Below are positions 1 to 12,200 of a stretch of 64,000 nt of DNA, in pieces. Positions within the stretch are counted from its first letter, which is position 1; each line of letters starts with the position of its first letter. The position numbers and the translations under genes are program-made. The notes under the pieces were generated by a model, which ran no database searches, was not told the origin of the DNA, and was given only the letters and a program-made list of their open reading frames with translations. Source of the stretch: Amycolatopsis lexingtonensis (GTDB lineage: Bacteria; Actinomycetota; Actinomycetes; Mycobacteriales; Pseudonocardiaceae); NCBI RefSeq assembly GCF_014873755.1, contig NZ_JADBEG010000001.1:10051001-10115000 (forward strand), in the 5' to 3' direction.

Positions 1-3000
1 GTCGATGCGCCTTCGTCCCAAGTGGACTGGTCTGCCGGGTCCGTCGAACTGCTCACCGAGTCCCGCGATTGGCCGGAGCGTGACCGCCCGCGCCGGGCCG
101 CCGTGTCGGCGTTCGGCGTCAGCGGCACGAACGTCCACACGATCCTGGAACAGGCCCCGGCGGCCGAGCCCCAGCCGGAGCCGTCCCCGACGGACGCACT
201 GCTGCCGCTGGTGTTCTCCGCTCACACCCCCGCCGCGCTCGACACCCTGACCACCCAACTCCCGGACGCGAACCCCCTCGACATCGGCTTCTCCCTGGCC
301 ACCACCCGAGCCCGCCTGGACCACCGCGCGGTGCTCCTGGACGACGACATCATCACGGGCACAGCCGACCCGGACGCGTTGCTGGCGGTCCTCTTCACCG
401 GCCAAGGCGCCCAGCGAGTCGGAATGGGCGAGACTCTCTACGCCCGCTTCCCCGTCTACGCCGCCGCCTTCGACGAGATCCTCACCCACTTCGATCCCGC
501 ACTCCGCAAGGCCTTCACCGACCCCGACCTACTGGACCGCACCGAGTTCACCCAACCGGCACTCTTCGCCGTCGAGGTAGCCCTCTTCCGCCTGGTCGAG
601 TCCTTCGGCATCCGCCCAGATTTCGTAGCAGGCCACTCAATCGGCGAAATCTCCGCTGCCCACGTAGCCGGTGTCCTGTCCCTGGAAGACGCCTGTCGCC
701 TGGTTTCCGCCCGCGCCTCCCTGATGCAAGCCCTCCCGCCCGGCGGCGCGATGGTCTCGATCGCCGCCCCCGAGTCGGCCATCACCCTCACCGAGGGCGT
801 CTCCATCGCCGCAATCAACACTCCGGAGTCGGTGGTCATTTCCGGCGAGGAGTCCGCGGTCCTGGCGATCGCCGCGCAGTTCCCGAAAACCAAGCGCCTC
901 ACCGTCAGCCACGCGTTCCACTCGCCGCTGATGGACCCGATGCTGGAGGACTTCCGCGCCGTCGCCGAGTCCCTGACCTACCGCTCCGCGACGATACCGG
1001 TGATCTCGAATGTGAGCGGTGCTCTCGCCGAGCCGTTCACCGCCGACTACTGGGTCCGCCACGTCCGCGAAGCAGTCCGCTTCGCCGACGGCATCTTCAC
1101 GCTGCAAGCCGCAGGCGTCGGCGTCTTCCTCGAGCTGGGCCCGGACGGCGTCCTCAGCGCGATGGTCGACGGAACCGCGATCAGTGCTCTACGACGAGAC
1201 CGCTCCGAAGAGAGAGCGCTGCTCACCGCGTTGAGCACCGTTCATGTCCACGGCATCGACGTCGACTGGGCACCGTTCTTCCCCGGCGGCCGCCGCATCG
1301 ACCTCCCGACCTACCCGTTCCAGCGCGACCGCTACTGGCCGCGCACCGGAGCACCCCGGGGCGACCTCGGCGCGGTCGGCGTGGGCGCGCTCGAACACCC
1401 GCTGCTCGGCGCGGCCGTCGACCTCGCCGGCGACGAAGGCACCGTCCTCAGTGGACGCCTCTCGCTGGAGACGCACGCGTGGCTGGCCGGGCACGCGCTG
1501 TCCGGCACCGTGCTCGTTCCCGGTACCGCGCTGCTCGAACTCGTGGTCCAAGCCGGTGACCAGGTCGGCTGCACCGTCGTCGACGAGCTGACCTTCGCCG
1601 CCCCGCTGGTCCTTCCTGCCCGCGGCGCGGTCACCGTCCAGGTATCCGCCGGTCCGGCCGACACCGCGGGACGCCGCCCGATCGCGGTGCACTCGCGGAG
1701 CGCCGACGCCGACTGGACGCAGCACGCCACCGGCAGCGTCAGCCAGGCGGCACTTTCACGTGAAAGTGCCGCCGAATGGCCGCCGGCGGGGGCCGAACCG
1801 GTCGACACCACCGGGCTCTACGCGCGGCTCGCCGCGATGGGGTTCGCCTACGGGGAAGCCTTCGGCGGCCTCATCAGCGTCTGGCGCGACGGCACCGACG
1901 TCTTCGCCGAAGTCTCGCTGCCGGAACCGTTCGACGCCACCGGGTACGCGGTGCACCCGGCCCTGCTCGACGCCGCCCTGCACCCGCTGGGCCTCGGCAT
2001 TGTCACCCCGGACGACGGCGCCGCCCGGATGCCGTTCTCCTTCACCCGCGTCGCGGTGCACGCCGCCGGCGCCACCGAACTCCGGGTCCGGCTGAGCCCG
2101 GCGGGGGAGAACGCCGTCGCGCTCACCGCGTGGGACACCACCGGCGCCCCCGTGGTGACCGTCGGATCGCTGCTGCTGCGCCCGGTCGCCCCGGCCGCGG
2201 CCACCGTCCCGGACACGCTCTTCGAGCAGGTCTGGACCGAGGTCACCGCCGCCCCCGGCACCTCCCAGGCGGACCTCGACTTCGCGACGGTCACCGGCGG
2301 CGACGTGCACGAGACCACCGGCCGGGTCCTCGGCCGCCTGCAGGCCTGGCTCGCCGAAGAACGGCCGGGCAAGCTCGTCGTCGTCACCCGCGGCGCGGCC
2401 GACGGCGACCTCGCCGCGGCGGCCGTGGCCGGGCTGGTGCGGTCCGCACAGTCGGAACACCCGGGCCGGTTCCTCCTGGCCGACGTCGACGACGACCCGC
2501 GCTCGCAAGACCTCCTGTCCACTGTGGACGCGTTCGACGAGCCGCAACTGCGTCTACGCGAAGGCATCGCGACGGCCCCGCGGCTGGTCCGCGCGACCGG
2601 CATGCCGCTGACGCCGACGAGCGAATCCTGGCGGCTCGGCACCACCGGCGGCGGCACGACCGACAGCCTGGCGCTGACCGAAACGACCGAAGCGCCGCTG
2701 GCGGCGGGCGACGTCCGGATCGAGGTCCGCGCCGCCGGGCTGAACTTCCGCGACGTGCTCATCTCCCTCGGCATGTACCCGGACCCCGAGGCCCGCCTCG
2801 GCTCCGAAGCCGCCGGCGTGGTCGTCGAGATCGGCGAGGGGGTTCAAAACCTCGCCGTCGGAGATCGCGTGTTCGGCCTCGTCGACGACGCCTTCGCGCC
2901 GCGGGCCACCGCCGACGCGCGCCGCCTGGCGCCGATCCCCGGCGGGTGGACGTTCGCCGAGGCGGCGACCGTCCCGGTCGCGTTCGTCACCGCCTACTAC

Positions 3001-4620
3001 GGCCTGTTCGACCTCGGCGGCCTCGAAGCGGGCCAGTCGGTGCTCGTGCACGCGGCGGCCGGCGGCGTCGGGATGGCCGCGGTGCAGCTGGCGCGGTGGA
3101 AGGGCGCCGAAGTGTTCGCGACCGCGAGCGAAGGCAAGCACGCCGTGCTGCGCTCGCTCGGCCTCGACGACGCGCACCTGGCCAGCTCGCGCACGCTGGA
3201 CTTCCGCGAGAAGTTCCGCGGTGGCGTCGACGTCGTCCTGAACTCGCTGACCGGCGCGTTCACCGACGCCTCGCTGGAGCTGCTGAAGCCCGGCGGGCAG
3301 TTCGTGGAGCTGGGCAAGACCGACGTCCGCGAGGGCGACGGCTACCACACGTTCGACCTCGGCGACCCGGGCGCGGACCGGATCGCCGCCATCCTCGCCG
3401 ACCTGCTGGCCGCCTTCGGCCGCGGTGAGCTGACGCCGTTGCCGGTGCGCGCCTGGGACCTCGGCCGCGCCGCGGAGGCGTTCCGCTTCGTCAGCCAGGC
3501 CAAGCACATCGGCAAGAACGTGCTCACGCTGCCGCGGCCCGAACCGGCCGGCACCGTGCTCGTCACCGGTGGTACCGGCACGCTCGGCGCCGCCGTGGCC
3601 CGGCACCTCGCCCGCCGCCCCGGCGTCGAGCGGCTGGTGCTCGTCGGCCGGCGGGGCGTGGACGCGCCCGGTGCCGCCGGGCTCGTCGACGAACTGACCG
3701 CGCTCGGCGTCGAGGCGGTCGTGGCCGCCGGCGACGCGGCCGAGCCCGGTTTCGTGGCGGACGTGCTGCGGGCGATCCCCGCCGGGCAGCCGCTGATCGG
3801 GGTGGTGCACGCGGCCGGCGTACTGGACGACGGCGTGCTCGAAGCGCAGACACCGGCACGGGTTTCCGCCGTGCTCCGCGCCAAAGTGGACGGTGCGGAG
3901 GCGCTCGACAGGCTTACCCGGGACCACGACCTGGCCTGGTTCGTCCTGTTCTCCTCGGTCGCCGGGATCGTCGGCGCGGCCGGGCAAAGCGGGTACGCCG
4001 CGGCGAACAGCGCCCTCGACGCGCTGGCCGCCCGACGCCGTTCCCGTGGCCTGCCCGCGGTTTCCCTCGCCTGGGGCCAGTGGGCCCTCGGCAGCGCGAT
4101 GACCGGCAAGCTGGGCGAGCGCGACCGCGGCCGCATCGAGCGCGCCGGCATCCGGCCGCTGTCCACAGAGGACGCCCTCGCCGCGATGGACGCCGCGATC
4201 GGGCTCGGCCGGCCGGTCGCCGTGCCGATGCGCCTGGACCTGACCGCGCTGCGCGCCGCGGAAGACCTGGCCCCGTTGTGGCGCGGGCTCGTCCGCACGC
4301 CCGTCCGCCGGAGCGTGCGGACCGCCGTCGCCGACGATGGCTGGGCCGCGCAGCTCGCCGGCCTCGACCCCGAAGCGGCGCGCGAGCGGCTGCTGGACCT
4401 CGTCCGCAAGCACGTCGCGGCGGTGCTGGGACACGCGAGCCCGGACGCGGTCGACCCCGCGAAGGCGTTCAAGGACAGCGGTTTCGACTCGCTGACCGCG
4501 GTCGAGCTGCGCAACCGGCTCGCCACCGCGACCGGCCGCACGCTGCCCGCGACGCTCGTCTTCGACTACCCGAACCCCGAGGTGCTCGCCGGTCACCTGT
4601 ACGGCGAGCTGGCGGGCGCG
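1..4620 (+). other. PKS module A: (KS)-AT(malonyl)-DH-ER-KR(B)-ACP, fully reducing
   Basis: Only the last ~53 residues of the KS are present. The AT has GHSIGE (631-648) and HAFH (910-921), the malonyl-CoA signature. The DH keeps the catalytic His in [10 protein letters not shown] (His at 1492-1494) and the Asp of LLDAALH (1969-1971). Its YGPxF motif reads YGEAF (near 1849), so activity is likely but not certain. The ER has an NADPH loop [11 protein letters not shown] (about 3049-3081). The KR has TGGTGTLG, the LDD motif (about 3823) marking B-type stereochemistry, Ser (3952) and Tyr (3994). The ACP serine is at 4489-4491 in GFDSL. Predicted outcome: a methylene. Confidence 0.93.
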
Positions 4621-7600
4621 GCCCCCGCGGCGGCGCCGGCCGCCCGGACGCGGAGCCGGGAGGACGACCCGATCGCCATCGTGGCGATGAGCTGCCGCTT
4701 CCCCGGGGACGTCGATTCGGCCGATGCACTGTGGCGGCTGGTCGCCGAGGGCCGCGACGCCATCGGCGGGTTCCCGGCCGACCGCGGCTGGCCGGTCGAC
4801 GAGCTGTACCACCCGGACCCGGCGCACCCGGGCACGTTCTACGCGTCCGGGGGCGGTTTCCTGCCCGGCGCCGCGCAGTTCGACGCCGCGTTCTTCGGCA
4901 TCTCGCCGCGCGAGGCGCTCGCGATGGACCCGCAGCAACGGCTGCTGCTGGAAGTCTCGTGGGAAGCCTTCGAGCGGGCGGGGATCGAGCCGGGCACGTT
5001 GCGAGGCAGCAACACCGGCGTGTTCGTCGGCGCCGCCCACTCCGGGTACGCCGCCGGTGCCACCGCCGCCACGGACGGCGTCGAAGGGCACCTGATGACC
5101 GGCAACGCGGGCAGCGTGCTGTCCGGGCGGGTCGCGTATCACCTGGGTCTGGAGGGTTCCGCGGTCACCGTGGACACCGCGTGCTCGTCGTCGCTGGTCG
5201 CGCTGCACCTGGCGGGCCAGGCCCTCCGCCAGGGCGAATGCGACCTCGCGCTGGCCGGCGGTGTCGCGATCCTCGGCACGCCGGACATCTTCGTCGAGTT
5301 CAGCCGCCAACGCGGCCTGTCCCCGGACGGCCGGTGCAAGGCCTTCTCGGACTCGGCCGACGGCACCGGCTGGAGCGAAGGCGCGGGCATGGTCGTGCTG
5401 GAGCGGCTGTCGGACGCCCGGCGCAACGGCCACGAGGTCCTCGCGCTCCTGCGCGGTTCGGCCGTCAACTCCGACGGCGCTTCGAACGGCCTGACCGCGC
5501 CGAACGGACCCTCCCAGCAACGCGTGATCCGCGCGGCGCTGGCGAGCGCCGGTCTGTCCACTTCGGACGTCGACGCGGTGGAAGCACACGGCACCGGCAC
5601 CACCCTCGGCGACCCGATCGAGGCACAGGCGGTGCTGGCGACCTACGGCCAGGACCGCGAGGAACCGCTGTGGCTGGGCTCGCTGAAGTCCAACCTCGGC
5701 CACACACAATCGGCCGCGGGCGTGGCCGGCGTGATCAAGATGGTCATGGCCATGCGCCACGGCGTGCTCCCGAAGACCCTGCACGTCGACGCGCCATCGT
5801 CCCGGGTGGACTGGGAAGCGGGCGCGGTCGAGCTGCTCACCGAGCAGCGGCCGTGGCCGGCCACCGGGCATCCGCGCCGGGCCGGGATCTCGGCGTTCGG
5901 CATCTCGGGCACCAACGCCCACGCGATTCTGGAACTGCCCACCGAACCGACACCGGCTGTGACTGTCGCACCGGAACCGCCGGTGATCGCCTGGACGCTG
6001 TCGGCCAAGGGCGAACCGGCCTTGCGAGCCCAGGCCCGCAAACTGGCGGCCGCGGTCAACGATGCTCCGCCGTCGGCGGTCGCCGGGGCACTTCTCACCC
6101 GCACCCGCTTCGACGACCGCGCGGTCGTGCTCGGCGGCAGCCGCGACGAACTGCTCTCCGGCCTGACCGCCCTGGCCAAGGGCGAGTCCGCCCCCGGCGT
6201 CGTCCGCGGCACGGCGTCGCCGGGCAAGCTCGCCATATTGTTCACCGGCCAGGGCGCGCAACGCGTCGGCATGGGCCGTGAGCTGTACGACCGCTACCCG
6301 GTCTACGCAGCGGCCTTCGACACCATCTGCGCCGAGTTCACCGTGCCAGTCCGGGACGTCGTCTTCGGCGACGCGCCGGGCCTGGACGAGACCGGCTTCA
6401 CCCAGCCGGCTCTCTTCGCCGTCGAAGTGGCGCTGTACCGGCTCTTCGAGTCGTGGGGCGTCCGGCCGTCGTTCGTCGCCGGGCACTCGATCGGCGAGCT
6501 GGCCGCCGCGCACGTCGCCGGGGTGTTCTCCCTCGAAGACGCGTGCCTGCTCGTCTCGGCCCGGGCCGCACTGATGCAGGCGCTGCCCAAGGGCGGCGCG
6601 ATGGTGTCGATCGCCGCCCCGGAGGCCGAGGTGCTGCCGCTGCTGGGCGACCGGGTGTCGATCGCGGCGATCAACGGCCCGGCCTCGGTCGTCGTCTCCG
6701 GCGACGAGCCCGAAGTCCTCGCCCTCGCCGCGGAGTTCGCGGGCCGCGGCGTGCGGACCAAGCGGCTCAGCGTCAGCCACGCCTTCCACTCACCGCACCT
6801 CGACCCGATGCTCGACGAGTTCCGCGCGGCGGCCGACAAGGTCACCTACCACCCGGCGGAGATACCGGTGATCTCGAATGTGAGCGGTGCTCTCGCCGAG
6901 CCGTTCACCGCGGACTACTGGGTGGAGCACGTCCGTGAAGCCGTCCGGTTCGCCGACGGCGTCGCGACGTTCGAAGCCCAGGGCGCCCGCTTCTTCCTGG
7001 AACTGGGCCCGGACGGCGTGCTCAGCTCGATGGCCCGCGAGAACGTGTCCGAGAACGCCGTGGTCGTGCCGTCGCTGCGCCGAGACCGGCCGGAGGAAGC
7101 GGCGGCGCTCACTGCGCTGTCGACGCTGTTCGCGAACGGCGCGGCCGCGGACCTCTCGGCGGTCTTCGCGCCCGCCGGGCGCGTGGCCTTGCCGACCTAC
7201 GCCTTCCAGCACGAGCACTACTGGCTCGAACCGGCCGCCCCCGCACCCGCCGCGGACACCGCGTTCTGGTCGGCGGTCGAACGCGCGGACGTCGGCGAGC
7301 TGGCCGGCGCGCTGGCGATCGACGAGGCCCAGCGCGAATCCCTGACCGCCCTGCTGCCCGCGTTGTCGACTTGGCGACGCCAGCGGGACGAAGAGTCCGT
7401 TGTGGACTCCTGGCGCTACCGGGTCACCTGGGAACCGGCCCGCGAAACCGGAGCGACGCCGCAAGGCACCTGGCTGCTGGCCGTCCCGGCCACGGAAACC
7501 GCCCTCGGCGACCGCATCGCCGCGGCCCTCACCGCGAACGGCGTCACGGTCACGCGGCTGGACGACCCCACCGAAGCCGATCTGGCCGAAGCAACAGCCG

Positions 7601-9255
7601 ACGCCGTCCTGTCCCTGCTAGCGCTCACGCCGGGAACCGACGTTGTCTCGCCCGGGGTAGCGGACACCCTCGCCCTCCTTCGGGCGGTCAACGGCATTCC
7701 AGTGTGGACAGTCACCCGTGGCGCCGTCACGACCGGCCCCGCCGACGCGGCCCCCGACGCCGTCCAGGCCCAGGTCTGGGGGCTCGGCCGCAGCGCCGCC
7801 CTCGACCGCCCGGCCGGCTGGGGCGGCCTGGTCGACCTGCCCGCGGAATTCGACGACCGGACCGGCGAACTTCTCGTCCAGGCACTGGCCGACCCGGCCG
7901 AGGACCAGGTCGCGCTGCGGGACGGACGGCTCGTCCGGCGGCTCGTCCCGGTCACCGGCGCGCCCGCCGGACGGCCGTGGCAGCCCTGCGGCACGGTGCT
8001 GGTCACCGGCGGCACGGGCGCGCTCGGCGCCCACGTCGCCCGCTGGCTCGCGACCGCCGGCGCGGAGCGGATCGTCCTCACCAGCCGCCGCGGCGGCCAG
8101 GCGCCGGGCGCGGAAGACCTCCGGGCGGAGCTGACCGCACTGGGCGCCGACGTCACGATCGCGGCCTGCGACGTCGCCGATCGCACCGCCCTCGCCGAGG
8201 TGCTCGACGGCATCCGCGACGACCTCACCGCCGTCGTCCACGCGGCCGGCACCGGGGGAGCGACCCCGTTGGAAGACACCGATCTCACGCCGTTCGCGGA
8301 CATCCTGGCCGCCAAGGTGGCCGGCGCCGAGAATCTCGACGCCCTGCTCGGTGACACCGAACTGGACGCCTTCGTGCTGTTCTCGTCGATCGCCGGGGTC
8401 TGGGGCAGCGGCGGCCAGTCCGCGTACGGGGCCGCCAACGCCCACCTCGACGCGGTCGCCCGCCGCCGCCGGGCTGCCGGCCGGACCGCGACCGCGCTCG
8501 CCTGGGGCCCCTGGGCCGACGGCGGCATGGCGGCCGATCACGACGCCGAGGATTACTTGCGGCGCCGCGGTTTGCGCACCCTGCGGCCCGCCCTCGCCGT
8601 CCGCGCGCTCGCCGGCGCGGTCGGGCGGGACGAGACCACGCTGACCCTGGCCGACGTCGACTGGGATCGGTTCGTGCCGGCATTCACCTCGGCCCGGCCG
8701 AGCGCTTTCCTGCTCGGGGTGCCGGACGCGCGCCGGGTTCTCGAAGCGGCCGTACCGGTGGCCGACGGCGACCGGCGGGAAGAGCTGGCCGAGCTGTCCC
8801 CGGCGGAGGCCGAGCGGACGGTGCTGGGCCTGGTCCGCGCCGAGGCGGCGGTCGCGCTGGGGCACCGCGGTGCCGACGCCGTCCCGGCGGCCCGGCCGTT
8901 CACCGAGCTGGGCTTCGATTCCCTGACCTCGGTCGAGTTCCGCAACCGCCTCGCGGCGGCGGCCGGCGTGACCCTGCCCGCGACGGTCGTCTTCGACCAC
9001 CCGACCCCGGCGGCGCTGGCCGCGCACCTGCTGGAAGTTCTGCGGCCCGGCGCCGCGGCCGACCCCGAAGAAGCCCGGATCCGGGCGGCGCTGGCCACCG
9101 TGCCGCTGGCGAAGTTCCGCGACGCCGGCCTCATGTCGGCGCTGCTGGAGCTGGCCGGGCTCGAGGACGCCGCCGCCGACCCCGGCGACGACCTGGACGA
9201 GCTGGACGCCGAAGCGCTGGTGCGGCTGGCGCTGGACGGTACCGATTCCCGATGA
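1..9255 (+). CDS. Type I modular PKS, 5' truncated, modules A and B (gene 1)
   Basis: The protein extends the polyketide chain by two malonyl-CoA units in the cytoplasm. The reading frame is open from the first base, which lies in the C-terminal end of a ketosynthase, so the gene starts upstream. Counting residues from base 1: KS tail 1-53; AT 128-415; DH 464-730; ER 874-1180; KR 1185-1370; ACP about 1463-1540 (Ser1497); then KS 1555-1977 (Cys1728); AT 2075-2365; KR 2420-2857; ACP 2944-3017 (Ser2974). A C-terminal docking segment runs 3020-3084. Its acidic end ([14 protein letters not shown]) differs from the ends of genes 2-5 and should pair with the distinctive N-terminus of gene 2, which starts 21 bp downstream. 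The two genes are very likely co-transcribed. One perfect 28-bp palindrome is embedded in the DH coding sequence. Confidence 0.97.
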   Translation, partial: VDAPSSQVDWSAGSVELLTESRDWPERDRPRRAAVSAFGVSGTNVHTILEQAPAAEPQPEPSPTDALLPLVFSAHTPAALDTLTTQLPDANPLDIGFSLATTRARLDHRAVLLDDDIITGTADPDALLAVLFTGQGAQRVGMGETLYARFPVYAAAFDEILTHFDPALRKAFTDPDLLDRTEFTQPALFAVEVALFRLVESFGIRPDFVAGHSIGEISAAHVAGVLSLEDACRLVSARASLMQALPPGGAMVSIAAPESAITLTEGVSIAAINTPESVVISGEESAVLAIAAQFPKTKRLTVSHAFHSPLMDPMLEDFRAVAESLTYRSATIPVISNVSGALAEPFTADYWVRHVREAVRFADGIFTLQAAGVGVFLELGPDGVLSAMVDGTAISALRRDRSEERALLTALSTVHVHGIDVDWAPFFPGGRRIDLPTYPFQRDRYWPRTGAPRGDLGAVGVGALEHPLLGAAVDLAGDEGTVLSGRLSLETHAWLAGHALSGTVLVPGTALLELVVQAGDQVGCTVVDELTFAAPLVLPARGAVTVQVSAGPADTAGRRPIAVHSRSADADWTQHATGSVSQAALSRESAAEWPPAGAEPVDTTGLYARLAAMGFAYGEAFGGLISVWRDGTDVFAEVSLPEPFDATGYAVHPALLDAALHPLGLGIVTPDDGAARMPFSFTRVAVHAAGATELRVRLSPAGENAVALTAWDTTGAPVVTVGSLLLRPVAPAAATVPDTLFEQVWTEVTAAPGTSQADLDFATVTGGDVHETTGRVLGRLQAWLAEERPGKLVVVTRGAADGDLAAAAVAGLVRSAQSEHPGRFLLADVDDDPRSQDLLSTVDAFDEPQLRLREGIATAPRLVRATGMPLTPTSESWRLGTTGGGTTDSLALTETTEAPLAAGDVRIEVRAAGLNFRDVLISLGMYPDPEARLGSEAAGVVVEIGEGVQNLAVGDRVFGLVDDAFAPRATADARRLAPIPGGWTFAEAATVPVAFVTAYYGLFDLGGLEAGQSVLVHAAAGGVGMAAVQLARWKGAEVFATASEGKHAVLRSLGLDDAHLASSRTLDFREKFRGGVDVVLNSLTGAFTDASLELLKPGGQFVELGKTDVREGDGYHTFDLGDPGADRIAAILADLLAAFGRGELTPLPVRAWDLGRAAEAFRFVSQAKHIGKNVLTLPRPEPAGTVLVTGGTGTLGAAVARHLARRPGVERLVLVGRRGVDAPGAAGLVDELTALGVEAVVAAGDAAEPGFVADVLRAIPAGQPLIGVVHAAGVLDDGVLEAQTPARVSAVLRAKVDGAEALDRLTRDHDLAWFVLFSSVAGIVGAAGQSGYAAANSALDALAARRRSRGLPAVSLAWGQWALGSAMTGKLGERDRGRIERAGIRPLSTEDALAAMDAAIGLGRPVAVPMRLDLTALRAAEDLAPLWRGLVRTPVRRSVRTAVADDGWAAQLAGLDPEAARERLLDLVRKHVAAVLGHASPDAVDPAKAFKDSGFDSLTAVELRNRLATATGRTLPATLVFDYPNPEVLAGHLYGELAGAAPAAAPAARTRSREDDPIAIVAMSCRFPGDVDSADALWRLVAEGRDAIGGFPADRGWPVDELYHPDPAHPGTFYASGGGFLPGAAQFDAAFFGISPREALAMDPQQRLLLEVSWEAFERAGIEPGTLRGSNTGVFVGAAHSGYAAGATAATDGVEGHLMTGNAGSVLSGRVAYHLGLEGSAVTVDTACSSSLVALHLAGQALRQGECDLALAGGVAILGTPDIFVEFSRQRGLSPDGRCKAFSDSADGTGWSEGAGMVVLERLSDARRNGHEVLALLRGSAVNSDGASNGLTAPNGPSQQRVIRAALASAGLSTSDVDAVEAHGTGTTLGDPIEAQAVLATYGQDREEPLWLGSLKSNLGHTQSAAGVAGVIKMVMAMRHGVLPKTLHVDAPSSRVDWEAGAVELLTEQRPWPATGHPRRAGISAFGISGTNAHAILELPTEPTPAVTVAPEPPVIAWTLSAKGEPALRAQARKLAAAVNDAPPSAVAGALLTRTRFDDRAVVLGGSRDELLSGLTALAKGESAPGVVRGTASPGKLAILFTGQGAQRVGMGRELYDRYPVYAAAFDTICAEFTVPVRDVVFGDAPGLDETGFTQPALFAVEVALYRLFESWGVRPSFVAGHSIGELAAAHVAGVFSLEDACLLVSARAALMQALPKGGAMVSIAAPEAEVLPLLGDRVSIAAINGPASVVVSGDEPEVLALAAEFAGRGVRTKRLSVSHAFHSPHLDPMLDEFRAAADKVTYHPAEIPVISNVSGALAEPFTADYWVEHVREAVRFADGVATFEAQGARFFLELGPDGVLSSMARENVSENAVVVPSLRRDRPEEAAALTALSTLFANGAAADLSAVFAPAGRVALPTYAFQHEHYWLEPAAPAPAADTAFWSAVERADVGELAGALAIDEAQRESLTALLPALSTWRRQRDEESVVDSWRYRVTWEPARETGATPQGTWLLAVPATETALGDRIAAALTANGVTVTRLDDPTEADLAEATADAVLSLLALTPGTDVVSPGVADTLALLRAVNGIPVWTVTRGAVTTGPADAAPDAVQAQVWGLGRSAALDRPAGWGGLVDLPAEFDDRTGELLVQALADPAEDQVALRDGRLVRRLVPVTGAPAGRPWQPCGTVLVTGGTGALGAHVARWLATAGAERIVLTSRRGGQAPGAEDLRAELTALGADVTIAACDVADRTALAEVLDGIRDDLTAVVHAAGTGGATPLEDTDLTPFADILAAKVAGAENLDALLGDTELDAFVLFSSIAGVWGSGGQSAYGAANAHLDAVARRRRAAGRTATALAWGPWADGGMAADHDAEDYLRRRGLRTLRPALAVRALAGAVGRDETTLTLADVDWDRFVPAFTSARPSAFLLGVPDARRVLEAAVPVADGDRREELAELSPAEAERTVLGLVRAEAAVALGHRGADAVPAARPFTELGFDSLTSVEFRNRLAAAAGVTLPATVVFDHPTPAALAAHLLEVLRPGAAADPEEARIRAALATVPLAKFRDAGLMSALLELAGLEDAAADPGDDLDELDAEALVRLALDGTDSR
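1746..1773. repeat. Perfect 28-bp palindrome inside DH coding sequence
   Basis: The 14-base arm GGCGGCACTTTCAC is followed directly by its exact reverse complement, centred between 1759 and 1760. It is translated in frame as AALSRESAA and gives the same peptide core on either strand. In the other four DH domains of the window this position is a variable loop just before the WPPxGA motif, with similar length but unrelated sequence. This suggests that a mobile palindromic repeat replaced a tolerant loop. Confidence 0.9.
4660..9050 (+). other. PKS module B: KS-AT(malonyl)-KR(A)-ACP
   Basis: KS from about 4663 to 5930, with Cys in TACSSS at 5182-5184, EAHGTGT and SNLGHT. AT with GHSIGE (6481) and HAFH (6778-6789), so malonyl-CoA. 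There is no DH or ER; a KR structural subdomain (about 7260-7980) leads directly to the catalytic KR (7990-8570). That KR has no LDD, but has Trp in VWGSGGQ (Trp 8401-8403) and Tyr 8425-8427. This is A-type, giving a beta-hydroxyl. ACP Ser is at 8920-8922. The KS loop after GVFVG reads AAHSGY, the same class as the other KSs that follow a fully reducing module. Confidence 0.94.
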
Positions 9256-9276
9256 CCCACCCCTGGAGCTGAAACC

Positions 9277-12200
9277 ATGGCCACGCCTGAAAAGGTGCTC
9301 GACGCGCTGCGCGCCTCCGTGAAGGAGGCCGAGCGGCTGCGGCGGCAGAACCGGCAGCTCGTCGAGGCCGCGACCGAGCCGGTCGCCATCGTCGCGATGG
9401 CCTGCCGGTTCCCCGGCGGCGTGCGCTCGCCGGAAGGGCTGTGGGACCTGGTGGCCCGCGGCGGCGACGCCGTCACGGCGTTCCCCGCCAACCGCGGCTG
9501 GGACACCGCGTCGCTGTTCGACGACGCCGGCGGCCGCCCGGGCACGACCTACGCGCGGGAAGGCGCTTTCCTGCACGACGCCGACCTCTTCGACGCCGGG
9601 TTCTTCGGGATCTCACCGCGTGAGGCGCTGGCGATGGACCCCCAGCAGCGGCTTCTGCTGGAGACGTCCTGGGAGGCCTTCGAGCGCGCGGGCATCGACC
9701 CGGATTCGGTGCGAGGCAGCCGAACCGGCGTCTTCGTCGGCTCCAACGGCCAGGACTACTTGACGCTGCTGCGTTCGTCGGCCGAGGACGTCGAGGGCTA
9801 CCTCGGCACCGGCAACGCGGCGAGCGTCGTTTCCGGGCGGCTGTCGTACCTTTTCGGGTTCGAGGGCACGTCGCTGACCGTCGACACGGCGTGCTCGTCG
9901 TCGCTGGTCGCCCTGCACCTCGCGGTGCAGGCGCTGCGGCAGGGCGAGTGCGACCTGGCGCTGGCCGGCGGCGCGACGGTGATGGCCACGCCGGGCACGT
10001 TCGTCGAGTTCAGCAAGCAGCGCGGGCTCGCCCCGGACGGCCGCGTCAAGGCGTTCGCCGAGGCGGCCGACGGCACCGGCTGGGGCGAAGGCGTCGGGAT
10101 GCTCCTGGTGGAGCGCCTTTCGGACGCCCGGCGCCACGGCCACGAAGTCCTGGCGCTGGTCCGGGGTTCGGCGGTGAACTCCGACGGCGCGTCCAACGGC
10201 CTGACCGCCCCGAACGGCCCGTCCCAGCAACGGGTGATCCGCGCGGCGCTCGACAGCGCCCGGTTGTCCACTTCGGACATCGACGTCGTCGAGGCGCACG
10301 GCACCGGAACCACGCTGGGCGACCCGATCGAAGCCCAGGCGCTCCTGGCCACGTACGGTCAGGACCGCACGACGCCGTTGTGGCTGGGCTCGGTGAAGTC
10401 GAACATCGGGCACACCCAGGCGGCGGCGGGCGTCGCCGGGATCATCAAGATGGTGATGGCGATGCGGCACGGGGTGCTGCCGCGGACGTTGCATGTGGAC
10501 GCCCCGTCGTCCCATGTGGACTGGTCGGTGGGTGCGGTCGAGCTGCTGACCGAGTCCCGCGAATGGCCTTCGGCCGACCGGCCGCGGCGGGCCGCGGTGT
10601 CGTCGTTCGGCGTCAGCGGCACGAACGCGCACACGATCCTCGAGGCCGTCCCGCCCGCCGAGCCGGTGCCGGCGGAGGCGCCGGTCGGGACGCTGACGCC
10701 GTTCGTGCTGTCGGCCAAGACGCCGGAAGCCTTGCAGGCGCAGGTTTCGCAGCTCGCCGGAGTGACGGCCGACCCCGCGGACGTCGCCCGGACGTTGGCG
10801 ACCGCGCGGACGGCGTTCGAGCACCGCAGCGTCCTCATCGACTCGAAGGTGGTCACCGGCGAGGTCCGCGAGGATGCCCGGCTGGCGGTGCTGTTCACCG
10901 GCCAAGGCGCTCAGCGAGTCGGCATGGGCGAGGCTCTCTACGCCCGCTTCCCGACCTATGCAGCCGCTTTCGACGAGATCCTCACCCACTTCAACCCGAA
11001 GCTCCGCGAGGCCTTCACCGACCCCGAGCTGCTGGACCGCACGGAGTTCACCCAGCCGGCGTTGTTCGCCGTCGAGGTGGCGTTGTTCCGCCTGGTCGAG
11101 TCCTTCGGCATCCGCCCGGACTTCGTGGCGGGTCATTCGATCGGCGAGATCTCGGCTGCTCACGTCGCCGGTGTCCTGTCCCTCGAAGACGCGTGCCGCC
11201 TGGTCTCCGCCCGCGCCTCTCTCATGCAAGCCCTCCCCGCGGGCGGCGCGATGGTCTCCATCGCCGCCCCCGAGTCGGCCATCACCCTGACCGAGGGTGT
11301 GTCGATCGCCGCGGTCAACGGCCCGGAGTCGGTGGTCATCTCGGGCGAGGAAGCCGCGGTCCTGGCGATCGCAGCGCAGTTCCCGAAAACGAAGCGCCTC
11401 ACCGTCAGTCACGCGTTCCACTCGCCGTTGATGGACCCGATGCTGGACGAGTTCCGCGCGGTCGCCGAGTCCCTGGAGTACCGCTCCGCGACGATTCCGG
11501 TGATCTCGAATGTGATCGGTGCTCTCGCTGAGCTGTTCACCGCGGACTACTGGGTGCGCCACGTCCGCGAGGCGGTCCGGTTCGCCGACGGCATCGCCAC
11601 TCTCGAAGCCGAAGGCGTCCAGACCTTCCTGGAGCTTGGCCCGGACGGCGTGCTCAGCGCGATGGTGCCAGGCTCCTTCCCGGCACTGCGACGCGACCGC
11701 GACGAGGAACGGACGCTGGTCACCGCCCTCGCCGGAGTGTGGGTCCACGGCGGCGCCGTCGACTGGGCCGCCTACCTGCCCGCCGGCCCGCGGATCGACC
11801 TGCCGACCTACCCGTTCCAGCGCGAGCGCTTCTGGCCCACGCCCGCTCCGCAAACCGACGTGGACGTCCCTGCACTCGCCGCCGAACTCGGCCTCCCCGA
11901 AGACACCCTGCGGCCCGCCCTCGCCGCCGTGCGCCAACGCCGTGAAGAGGCCACGGCCGCGGACGCCTGGCGTTACCGGGTCACCTGGACCGCGCTGGAT
12001 CCCGCCGAAGGGGCCGCGCCCGACGGCGACTGCCTCGTCGTCGACCCGTCTCCGCAGCTGGAAGCCGTCCTCGAGAGCTGGCCCGGCCGGGTCATCCGGT
12101 TCGGCGGCTCGCTCGGCGACGCCGACCCGGTCGTCGTGTTCAGCGGCGCCGGGCTCGAGCGGACCGTCGACCTCCTGGGCGAACTCGGCGCCGCCGGGAT

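Noticed and set aside
1776..3428. Alternate plus-strand frames, such as 1776-3428, 4080-6281 and 44507-47623
   Set aside because: Arg/Pro/Gly-rich shadow translations inside confirmed PKS coding sequence, with no domains and no initiation signals.
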